In this document: piece by piece, positions 11,901-21,575 of the stretch
Layout: every line of letters begins with the position of its first letter
How positions within the stretch are numbered: position 1 is the first letter of the stretch
NCBI GenBank assembly: GCA_020744425.1
Contig: JAGMUV010000007.1
Span: 558,001 to 622,000 of the forward strand
DNA: 64,000 nucleotides
Direction: 5' to 3'
Origin: Dactylonectria macrodidyma
Taxonomy: Eukaryota > Ascomycota > Sordariomycetes > Hypocreales > Nectriaceae
Made by a program: the position numbers and the translations under genes
The notes under the pieces: generated by a model
Seen by the model: the letters and a program-made list of their open reading frames with translations, nothing else
Databases searched by the model: none
Told to the model about the DNA's origin: nothing

Positions 11901-13001
11901 TCATTTGTTTTTCGCAGTCTCTCGGTGTCGCATCATCCATCTTGTCGACTGAACCACCTCCTCGTCGTGATCCGAGACCGGGTCAAAATGCAGCCGCTGC
12001 CTCGCCTTCTCGATCTTGTAAGTGTGCGTATTGAGGCAATAGTCGAGCGAAACCCGTCGCAGCGCAGTCGGCGGTTTGACAGTGTTGAAAGTAAAGATCC
12101 AAAGTAGCCATTCCGTGAGGTACACAGCCACGATCATTACCCAAGCGGGAAGAATAGTGAGGTTCTTCACTTTGTCCTCTCCTGCTGCTGTCTTCCAGAT
12201 GAGCTTCATGTGATGCCAAAATGGCTTTGGGATTCCGTCGGAGATGTTGAAGCCCTCGCCGTCTACTTTACCGGCAGCTCGACTCGGGTCAAGCAGAGCC
12301 TTTGCGGCGAGGAGATGAGCCGTTGCCACGTTGTCGGCGGAAACAACCTCCATCAGGTTTGTGCCTGGGCCCACCTGGACCATCTTCTTGTTGCCCTCGC
12401 ACATGTCGAGTACCTCAACCATGCCCTGAACATGTCTTTCGCCGTATGCGTGGCCAGGTCGCAGGGTGGCGGTGCGTAGTTGCGGACAATTGGCTGCTCG
12501 AACAATACGATCAGCTATCGCTTTGGTCCGGTTGTACTCATTAGACTTGTCCGACGCTGGCCAGAGAGCATGCGATTCATCCACGTCCGTGTGCGGCGGG
12601 TCGGAATAGATATCGACACTTGACGTGTAGACGAGCGCTTGAACAGAGTCACTTTCCACGCCGATAGTGAGAAGGACTTCAGTGCCCTTGACATTTGTGT
12701 CGAAGAACTCGTGCTCCCTTCTTCTCGGCAACGAGGCAAGAGGCGACGCGGTATTGAAGATGACAGTGGGTTTGATCTCGGCGATGAGCGAGCGCAGGAG
12801 CTCGCTGTCAGTGATGCTGCCGCGGATGTACGTGGCGTTCTCGAGACGATTCTTACCAATATCGCGATCGAGAACATAGACAGCGCCGCTCTCGTCGTCG
12901 CCCAAGAGATGGCGAACAATGTGGTAGCCCAAAAAGCCGCAACCTCCTATCACGAGAGTGGTACTGAGGAGAGGTGTCGATGGAATTTTGTGAAGTGTCA
13001 T
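11901..13001 (-). CDS. NAD(P)-dependent 3-beta-hydroxysteroid/sterol dehydrogenase
   Basis: This single exon of 366 residues belongs to the extended short-chain dehydrogenase family with 3-beta-HSD fold. The nucleotide-binding motif GGCGFLG lies at residues 19-25. A catalytic YxxxK (Y156, K160, in EYNRTK) follows a TSSVDIY serine stretch near 126-132. A hydrophobic segment near residue 290 (PAWVMIVAVYLTEWLLWIF) could anchor it to the ER membrane. Length and order match sterol-4-alpha-carboxylate 3-dehydrogenase (ERG26/NSDHL), which oxidises and decarboxylates C4 during ergosterol synthesis. Fungi also hold many paralogues of unknown or secondary-metabolic use, so the exact substrate is open. 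The start at 13001 is the first ATG and gives the usual short N-terminus before the Rossmann motif. It stands alone beside the transposon island. Confidence 0.88.
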   Translation of the reverse strand: MTLHKIPSTPLLSTTLVIGGCGFLGYHIVRHLLGDDESGAVYVLDRDIGKNRLENATYIRGSITDSELLRSLIAEIKPTVIFNTASPLASLPRRREHEFFDTNVKGTEVLLTIGVESDSVQALVYTSSVDIYSDPPHTDVDESHALWPASDKSNEYNRTKAIADRIVRAANCPQLRTATLRPGHAYGERHVQGMVEVLDMCEGNKKMVQVGPGTNLMEVVSADNVATAHLLAAKALLDPSRAAGKVDGEGFNISDGIPKPFWHHMKLIWKTAAGEDKVKNLTILPAWVMIVAVYLTEWLLWIFTFNTVKPPTALRRVSLDYCLNTHTYKIEKARQRLHFDPVSDHDEEVVQSTRWMMRHRETAKNK

Positions 13002-13482
13002 ATTGGGATGCGGTCACGCCTGGGGCTCAAATGAGGGGATGTAAGCTGAAGGTTTCATTTAGCATTGTGAGACGAAACTCAAGTGACACGTGACTTATTA
13101 CTATTGGCCTCCTTACTCAGTCAGCTCCTCTCAGTCCCTATTGGTCCCTTATCAGCTCTACTTACTCTTTTAGCTAAGTAGAAGCCTAGCAGCTGCTCTT
13201 GTTCCCATTTCTAGACTCTGAAGCTCGCAACCATTCCCGAGTCATCTGACTCCTACGAATGCAATAACAACCTTGACCAGGGAGTCAACCTCGGGTGTTT
13301 TACAAGGACCGAGATCCCAGTTTTCGGCTCTTTAACGAAAGTCCTGAAACTATATTATAAATGAATAATTCTGTTTCTGGAAGCGCATTTTCCACATAGT
13401 GGGAAAGGCTGGTACGGGAAGTGAGGGTAGCACATGAGCTCTCTCAAATTGTCAATAGAAAAGAGGGATTAGTCAGCAATTC
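13002..13482. other. Upstream region of dehydrogenase, transposon flank
   Basis: No coding frame was found. It contains the presumed promoter of the minus-strand dehydrogenase and runs into the 10-bp target duplication of the DNA transposon. Confidence 0.5.
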
Positions 13483-13492
13483 GTACGCTTTT
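13483..13492. repeat. 10-bp target duplication, left copy
   Basis: GTACGCTTTT directly precedes the left inverted repeat. The same ten bases directly follow the right inverted repeat at 21448-21457. Confidence 0.88.
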
Positions 13493-13601
13493 GGCGCCCA
13501 ATACAGAGGCGCCCGGGCGCGCATTTAATTTTGCGCGCCCTGCTGACTAATATTTGCGCGCCCCCCTTCCACATACATAACTGCAGTTCTCAGGGGCTAC
13601 T
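13493..13601 (+). repeat. Left terminal inverted repeat
   Basis: It starts GGCGCCCAATACAGAGG and is rich in GC-only words (GCGCGCC, GCCCGGGC), in sharp contrast with the AT-rich interior. It pairs with 21339-21447 with only a few mismatches. Confidence 0.9.
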
Positions 13602-14871
13602 ACGCGTAGCATTCAAATCCGTAATAAATTCCAAGTTACTTACCTACCTGAATAGAAAGCCTCCTATACTTTACAATCCGCTACAGCCGCCTCCTAGATC
13701 TTACGCATACTTCTTCTATTAGAAAAAGGGTTGCCTTCTATCTTAGCCACTACCTAGGCCTCAGTCTGATCCTCTTCTGCCTTACTCTAATCTAGATATA
13801 CTATTATCTCCTCTTTAGTTTAGTCTTTAAAGCCTTTCTATACCTTATATTACTTGCCTATCTGCTTTTAGTTAAGATACTACTTATAGCTTACTTTATT
13901 ATATTATTAAAGTAAACCTATTGCCTTTTAATACTATTAATTAGTCTTAATACTACTATAAGGCTGCGCTTTATATTAAGCTTTTCTTACTTTAATATAT
14001 CTCTAATAGATAGCCTGTAAGTTATTATATCTGAGTTTTAGTACTAATATTATTACTCTTATCTCTATTGCCACTACTTAGACTCCTACTATCTACTCTA
14101 TTACTATATATACTATTACTATCTGGTTAATTACTATATAGTTTGTAAATTCTTAAACTGTAGATATTTAGCTTGCTATTATATAGTCTGCTAATTTCTA
14201 GACTGCTATTATTTAGTTTATTACTATATGGTCTACTACTATTAAACCTGCCTCTATCTAACTTACTACTGCCTGGACTGCTATTATCTCTATGGCTATT
14301 AGTACTACTATTATTACTATTATCTTTTTAATTATTTATATTACTATTATTATTACTAATCCTAATAATTAAAAGAGTTCTTTATATTATAAAAGGCATG
14401 CCTTTAAAGTTATTATATGACTTAATGTATGATATTTACTGCATTTAAGCTATACCTTTAGCTATAGCATGGCTTTAACTGCTTTAAATGTATTAAGCTC
14501 TTGCCTTATACTTATTATTAGCTGATTATATCTCTAATTAAGCTGCCTTAAGGCTGCTCTAAGCTCTAGTATTAGCTATAATTAAGCTATATCTTGCTTT
14601 AAGTACTAATAAGAATGAAAATGCTTTAGTAAAATGGCCTGCCCTTCCTCCTCGAGCTTCTTTAAGGTATAGATATATAGCAGTCTATATAAAGATATAA
14701 AGGCCTTAGTATAAGAAGCTTTAAGTAGCTTTAAAAGCAATTGCCATTATTCTTATACTTTATATAAGGCCTTATATAAAACCCAGCCCTATATTACTTT
14801 AAATAATACTCTAAAGATATCTAATAGTATTAATACTTACTAAAAAGCCTGTATATACTTTAATTCTTTTA

Positions 14872-14876
14872 GTTAG
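14872..14876. repeat. Target-site duplication GTTAG, left copy
   Basis: GTTAG abuts the Copia 5' LTR and is repeated at 19934-19938. Confidence 0.9.
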
Positions 14877-15054
14877 TGTCAGATATATCAGAGGCGAAAG
14901 TTACCACCTATTGCCACCTATTGCCACGAGGCTTAGCAATCAGCTTCTAGCTGATTCTATACAGAAGAGAAAGAGTATATAAAGCTTGCCCTAAAACCTC
15001 AAGGCATAGGCAGCAAGTACAGAATATATAATTTTTATATCCTAATATTTAACA
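14877..15054 (+). repeat. 5' LTR of Copia element
   Basis: This 178-bp LTR starts TGTCAGATATATCAGAGG and ends TTTAACA. It includes a direct duplication of ACCTATTGCC and a TATATAAAGCTTGC stretch that could be the promoter TATA region. It differs from the 3' LTR by a handful of transitions. Confidence 0.95.
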
Positions 15055-18000
15055 ATTAAGAGTCTTACTGCTTTAACCCATTTTAATATCTTTAATAGTC
15101 CCTCTATCTTATCTATAATACTATATAGAAAATCCTAGAAAGAAGGTCTTATAGCCACTCTTATAAAACCTAGGGACTTCCCAGACTGGGAGCACGAATT
15201 CCTTCTTTAGATTAACCTTCTAGGTCTGTAATAGCACTTCAAAAGGAAGGTTTTCCTTAAAGAGGAACCGGCCTTCCCAGATATCAGAAGACGCAAATAT
15301 ACTAAGATAATAGCAGCATAATAGACTATTCGATTAGAAATACCTAAGACTAAAAGGTCTAATTCAGATAATATACAGGAGATAACCAATAGAACATAGT
15401 CTCTATCTGACCTAACTGAACAAGGTCAGAAGAGCTTCTAATAGGACCTCTCCTTCTATCAGCTTTAAGAAAAGTCATTAGAAAGATAGAAGAAGTCTCT
15501 AAGAACCCTCTAAGACTGGATTATCCGAACTATCTCTCCTAATTACATCCAGACCTATTATTAGCCGCATAAGTCGATCTACGAATAGCACTACAATCTC
15601 CATGCTCAGTGCAGGAGGTCAGAAGCAGATAAAACACGAGATACTTAAAATATATACTTAACCCTCATAAAAACACCTCTAAAGACCGTAACTTAAGCAC
15701 TCAAATGGTTAGAAGAGTGGGAGGAAGCCTTGGCTAAAGGATAGCAATAAAAGGTCCCTAAGACCCTCTTTTATAGCTCCTAAGCATATGACTTTCTTAA
15801 CGTCTTTTTATACCTTCTCCCTGCCTAGACAGCAGCCTATGAAATTAGCTAATAAAACCTAATCTAAAAAGAATCCCTTATCTATTAAGATCTAGTGAAC
15901 GCCTTCTAAAATAAGCTTAAAAATGCAGAGGTCTTACAGGGCCCAGGTCGTACGGGAAAAATCTCCTAAAGTGCATTCTCTATGAGCTTTACTAAGGAGG
16001 ACCCCCAGGATGATAAACTAGAGAACGCTCGCATTATTAAAGGCCAGTACCGTTCTATAAAGAAAGGCAGGGAAAAGACAAAGCGTTAGAGGTCTCCTAA
16101 TAATTAGAAGAAATGCCTAGTATGCAGTCTACTCTATTCTCTTAAGAAATACTTCTATATTTTTCTAAATATAGCTTAGAAAAGGTTCAGGCCTTAAGAA
16201 AAATTTCAGACAAAGGTAAGAGAAGCCCTTAAAGAAGACTTAGACCTCTAAGCATAAGTAAAAGCTCTTACTTAGAAGAAGTCTAAGAACCTATTAAAAC
16301 CAGCTATTAAAGAAACCTCTGACTAATAACTATATAGTTAGCTTATTACTAAAGTTAATACTGCATTTACTGCTTAGAGCAATGACTATCTCTTATAAAA
16401 ATCTTAAATTCTAGACTTTAGAATAATGATCTTAATTACGAATAACCCTAATTAACTAGCTAATCTCTAGCCGGCCCTTCTAGGCGACTTCATTTAGTCA
16501 GGTAACTGAAAGTTACTAATTTTAAAATATAGAATAATAATAGTTAGGCTAATAAAAACTTAAGCCCTATTACTTAAAGATATAGCCTACTATCCCTAAC
16601 TCCTTATAACTCTAGTCTCCTTACGTCAGCTATAGAAGAAAGGACTCTATTAGGATAACAGACGTGATCTAACAACCCTCCATCATTCCGATCAGACAAT
16701 CGCCTGCCCGATCAAAGACCTATACGGTCAATACGTTATTGAATACTAACCGGCAGAGATAACCCTAGCAGTTTAGGCAGCCCACAGGTTTACCTCTTAC
16801 ACTAAGAGGGCTCCTTTAGCAGGAGAAGCCATCTGCTAGCATAACCGCCTAAGGTATCCGAGACCGCAAGCTTTTAAATACCTCGTCTTAATATCTTAGG
16901 GGGTGCGAATTCGAGGACTAATAATAGTTAAATGTAATGCCTATAGCCTATTAAAGATCAAGAGATAAGTCAGACGGGCTCTAAAGCAGTCTGACTAGAG
17001 AGCTAGCGAATATATTACTATTGATTTCTATAACTATGAAGAAGGGATAGGTGGCTATACTTCGCAAATATTACTTACCTGCTGATTAACGGATTATATT
17101 TAGGATTATTATCTTATATCTTAGATAATAGAGGCTGTGATTATAGTCTTTAAATCCTTCTTTAAATACTTAGAAGTTTAATATAATATTAAGGTTAAAG
17201 TTATTGAATGCAATAATGAGATTATAAAGGTCAAACTATAAGTTAGAAACTTTATATAGAATAGAGCTATTATTATTAAGCTTTTAGCACTATATAGCCA
17301 AGCATAAAATAGCAGTACTAAACGCTTAGGGGGTATAATAAAGGATAAGGAAAGAGCTATGCGAATAAGCGCTAGGTTCTCTTATTAGCTATAGCCAGAA
17401 ATCGGCAGAACGGCAGTTTATCTATATAACCGAACGCCAAACTATAAATCACGCTAGAAAATACTATACAATCAATTACATACTACGATAGCTAGAGCTA
17501 GAGGAATTCTATAACTAGCGAAACAGCCTGACTAAATACATCTAAGAGCATTTAGCTATAAGGCCTATGCTATAACCCCTAAGGCATAATAAAAGTTTAA
17601 TCGCAAGATGCGGCTTAAGCTAAAAGGATGGATTAGCTTCCTAGTCAGATATAGATCCTCAAATATCTACAGAATCTAGGTCCCTACGATTAATCGAATA
17701 GTAAGCACCTAAGACATCATTTTTAATAAAGACAAGGGCTATAACGGAGACTGGGAAAACTTTAAAGACGACCTTTTAGAGGCAGACCTAGAAGAAATCG
17801 CACGAATTACATCCCTTTAATAAGACGAACCGATTAATCAGCTAGAGACTGAAGACTGCATTAAAGTGGATTTTCCTAAAGAAGAAGACTCAAATGAACT
17901 TATAGGAGATCGTCTTATAATAGCGATTGATGAAATCTCGTAAGCAAAAAGGGCAGAATATAAAGACTTCCTTACGCCTCTAGATATACTGCTATCTGCC

Positions 18001-19755
18001 CTACTCACACAATTACCTTAAAATATATTAGAACAAGGGAATAAAACGATCATATAGCAGGCAGCTTTTCTAGCTAGAACTAAATCTCCTTTACAAACCT
18101 TAATAGAACGGAAGATCTATAAAGGAGTAAAGGTGCATAGAAATGCACTACTTTTAGCACTAATAAAGCATTAAGATCTCATAGGACATCCATTAAGAAA
18201 CCTCTTCCAGAAGGCTAAAGAAATCCATCTTTAAAGTCATAAGGAAATGAGGTCATAGACTAAGATCTAAGCTAAGGACCCTCGAGTATCTAATCGACAG
18301 GTCCTAGGCTGTATGTGGGTATACGTCTATAAAACAGACAAACACGGTTACTTTTAGAAATGTAAGGCCCGGCTAGTAGTTCGAAGAGACCAATAAGCAA
18401 AAGGGAAGCTGCAAGACACATACACAGCTACCTTAGCCAGAAGGTCCTTTCAGACCTTAATAGCTATTATAGCAAAGTTTGATCTAGAAATAGTCTAATA
18501 CGATGTGGTTAATGCATTCATACATACCCCAATTAATCAAGACATCTTCATGCAGATGCCTCCTAGCTATAAGAAGGCAGGAACTATCCTAAAGCTTAAT
18601 AAAGCTCTATACAGACTAAGAGTCTCCCCCTTACTATAGTAGAAGGAGCTTTCTAGGACCCTCTTAGAGCTAGGCTATAAACCAGTTCTACACAAGCCTT
18701 ACTACTTTAGAAAAAAAGGAATCCTCTTCTTCATATATATTAATAATATCATTCTAGCCTATAGGAAAACATAAGAAAATAAAGCTAAGGACCTAATCAG
18801 ATAACTCCAATTAAGATATAAACTAATAGGCAGCAACCCCGTATAATGGTTCTTTAGAATAGAAGTCATACGAGACCGACCTATAAAGAAGATCTGACTA
18901 TCCTAAGCAGCCTATATTAAGAAAATTGCAAACCTAGCTAATAAAGGAACAGCTATAGTACTAATGACTCAGTTAGAGCTACAACCTGTAATAGGGCTAG
19001 CAACCCTAATAGAAATTCAACGATACTAACATAAGATCGGATCAATCCTCTATATCACAATCAACACCTGACCTAACATAGCCTTTACTATCTCCAGATT
19101 GGCCAGATTCCTCACCAATCTAAGTCAAATACACTAAGAAGCAGCTAACTGCGTTATCCACTACCTTATACACACAAAGAACCTAGCCCTATCCTTCGGA
19201 GGGCCCGGCAGTCTCAGCATTACTAGCGATGCCTCTTTTGCTAATAATATAACTAATCAGAAGAGCTCGCAAGCATATACTATCAAGCTATTCAACAGAC
19301 TGATCAGATAGAGAGCCAATAAATAAAACACAGTCATAACATTAATAACAGAAGCAGAGCTCCTAGCCCTAGTACAAGCAGCTAAGGAATCTCTCTTTAT
19401 AAGCCGACTGCTTAAGGAGCTAACAGTTTAACTAGATAACTTAACTATCCAGATTGACTATAATAACACTCAGACCATCAACCTCATAACAGCTAAGATA
19501 GCTACTTTAAGAACCAAGTTACAGCATATTAATATCCACAATCACTAGCTTAGACAGGAGGTTTAAAGAGGGAAAATTCAAGTCAAATACATCAAATTAA
19601 TAGATATAGTCACAGATAGCCTGATGAAAGCACTTCTAGCCGGAAAATAGAACCGCTTTTTACATTAACTTAGATTAGAAGACGTTAAGAAGAGGCTCTA
19701 AAAGGACGAAGAAGGGCTTCAGACTTAATAAGAAGTCATTAAATCTGAGGGGGTG

Positions 19756-19933
19756 TGTCAGATATATCAGAGGCGAAAGTTGCCACCTATTGCCACCTAT
19801 TGCCACGAGGCTTAGCAATCAGCTTCTAGCTAATTCTATATAGAAGAGAAAGAGTATATAAAGCTTGCTCTAAAACCTCAAGGCATAGGCAGCAAGCACG
19901 GAATACACAATTTTTATATCCTAATATTTGACA
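19756..19933 (+). repeat. 3' LTR of Copia element
   Basis: 178 bp, same start word TGTCAGATAT, ending TTTGACA. It is preceded by the polypurine tract GAGGGGGTG. Confidence 0.95.
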
Positions 19934-19938
19934 GTTAG
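19934..19938. repeat. Target-site duplication GTTAG, right copy
   Basis: Identical to 14872-14876 and directly outside the Copia 3' LTR. Confidence 0.9.
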
Positions 19939-21338
19939 TTAGTAATAATAGGTCTTATAGCTTATTAAGTATTAAAGAGGTCTAAAGTAGATATTTTAAT
20001 ATATACTTTTATTAATAAATAGATTCCCTTAGCCTTAAGAGATTTATTAGTATCTATTTTCTATAATACTATAAGCTACTTGCTTTAAAGTAGCTATATT
20101 ATTAAAGTATAAGTATTTATTAACTTATGCTTTAATAATCCTCTTTTTAAATAGGTTAAGTCAGGTTATTCTAATATATCTAACTGCTTTTATATATTTC
20201 TTAGTATATTTATATTTAAAGTTAGTCAGATGCTCTTAAAATACTGTTTTAATTAGTAAGGCTATAATTAAGTGCTAGAATGTATAGAATTGATCCTATG
20301 TCTTTTCTTCCTAGCTTCTATTAGTTAGAAAGACTGGCTAGTAATACTATAAGACTGCCTTATTAATATACTAAATATATAGTAATCCCTTAGATAAAGG
20401 GAACTAAGTTATAATAGCATTTATTACTATTAGGCATTAGTCTATTAAAATAATAGAAAGAAGATTGTACTAATAGAAGGATTTAAAATTTTATAAGGCC
20501 TATGAGTAGTCCTCTTCTATCTCTCTAGAGATAAATGCAAAAGTAATATAAAAAGAGCGCTTATAAGTATTAATACTGACTATATTAAGAAATAGTATTT
20601 TATACTTATTTATTTTATAAATACAGTCTAATAGTAAGACATTAGGGTTATATTAGAAGTATGTAATAGAGTTTAAATAGATAAAGAAGATTATTATAAG
20701 CTAATTATTAGAATCTAACCAGACCTAGTACTAGAAGCCCTCCTCTTATAATTAGTTAATTAGTGCTTATATACTACTTTAGTCCTCTTATAGATCTCTT
20801 CTTATTATTATAATCTGATTATAAATATCTTACTAAGTTATAAAGGTATTAGAATTATTATAAAAATAAGTTCTAATTTCCTAAAGAGCAGTTTTAAAGG
20901 TTATAAAACTTAAAATAACTCTAATATTATTCTTACTAAGCTAGTAATATACTAAGTATATAAATAGGTCTTTACTTAATAAGTAATTATATTAAGTATA
21001 TTCTTAGCTTAGTTAATAGCTTAGAACTTATAAAGTCCTATCTAAGGATTATTTTATAAATATTAAGAACTTATAACTTATTCTATAGCTATATATATAG
21101 CATTTCTATTTAATTAATAGGCTTAGTAAAAGCTTATTTTAATTATATATAAATATAATTTTAACTTAGCTATTTAGAGTCTTAGAAGACTTTCCTATAG
21201 TAAATGCATAGCCTTTAGGCTTTGCTTAAGAATTAATAGTTATAAGAAGAGATTCTTATAAGTCATATACACCCTCTTATAAGAGTATATTATTAGGAAA
21301 TATTGCTTAGGCCATAGTGGAAGTATATAGTCAGCAAC

Positions 21339-21447
21339 AGTAGCCCCTAAGAACTGCAGTTGTGTGTATAGAAGGGGGGCGCGCAAATGTTAGTCAGCAG
21401 GGCGCGCAAAATTAAATGCGCGCCCGGGCGCCTCTGTATTGGGCGCC
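21339..21447 (-). repeat. Right terminal inverted repeat
   Basis: Its reverse complement matches 13493-13601 through GGCGCCCAATACAGAGG and on to the CTGCAGTTC and AGGGGCTACT words. Confidence 0.9.
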
Positions 21448-21457
21448 GTACGCTTTT
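21448..21457. repeat. 10-bp target duplication, right copy
   Basis: GTACGCTTTT, identical to 13483-13492. Confidence 0.88.
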
Positions 21458-21575
21458 TCCAACATCAAACGAGGCCATGAAGAGCTTCGAGCAACAGTGA
21501 GTTTGTTGACGCCTGGCTCGGCCGCAACTCCCCAACAGATTATTCCAGATGCTCTAAGAGTTTCTATAAGAGCTG

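Larger units (their letters stand above)
14877..19933 (+). mobile_element. RIP-degraded Ty1/Copia LTR retrotransposon, nested
   Basis: This 5.06-kb element has 178-bp LTRs and a perfect GTTAG duplication. The plus strand, read through stops, gives a gag region at 15100-16330 (CLVCSLLYSLKKYFYIF, a decayed fungal Copia gag motif). Integrase follows near 16900-17620 (YITIDFYNYEEG; NSSTKRLGGIIKDKERAMR; YNRTPN). Reverse transcriptase lies near 18330-19000 (KARLVVRRDQ; YDVVNAFIHTPI; LNKALYRLR; FIYINNIILAY, where the catalytic DD reads NN). RNase H lies near 19200-19560 (ITSDASFANN; TEAELLALVQAAKE). The order IN before RT defines Copia. Stops occur mainly at former CAG/CAA/TGG codons. GAGGGGGTG before the 3' LTR is a typical polypurine tract. 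It inserted inside the DNA transposon and is the younger element. Confidence 0.95.
13493..21447. mobile_element. TIR DNA transposon, Mutator-like, RIP-degraded
   Basis: This 7.95-kb unit is bounded by near-perfect 109-bp inverted repeats and a 10-bp target duplication. Without the nested Copia element and its second GTTAG copy it would be about 2.9 kb. Long terminal inverted repeats plus 9-11-bp duplications are marks of Mutator-like elements; hAT gives 8 bp and Tc1/mariner gives TA. The interior (13602-14871 and 19939-21338) is AT-rich with stops in all frames. Read on the minus strand through stops, the left part gives lysine/glutamine-rich helical sequence, consistent with a decayed transposase C-terminus, but no diagnostic MULE motif could be recovered. 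The class assignment therefore rests on the ends. It lies about 120 bp beyond the helicase stop codon and disrupts no visible gene. Confidence 0.8.

Noticed and set aside
13531..13722. 63-codon frame starting in the left inverted repeat
   Set aside because: Mirrored by a frame in the right repeat only because the repeats are inverted copies; no domain.
15207..15389. 60-codon minus frame in the Copia element
   Set aside because: Antisense shadow of the decayed gag region.
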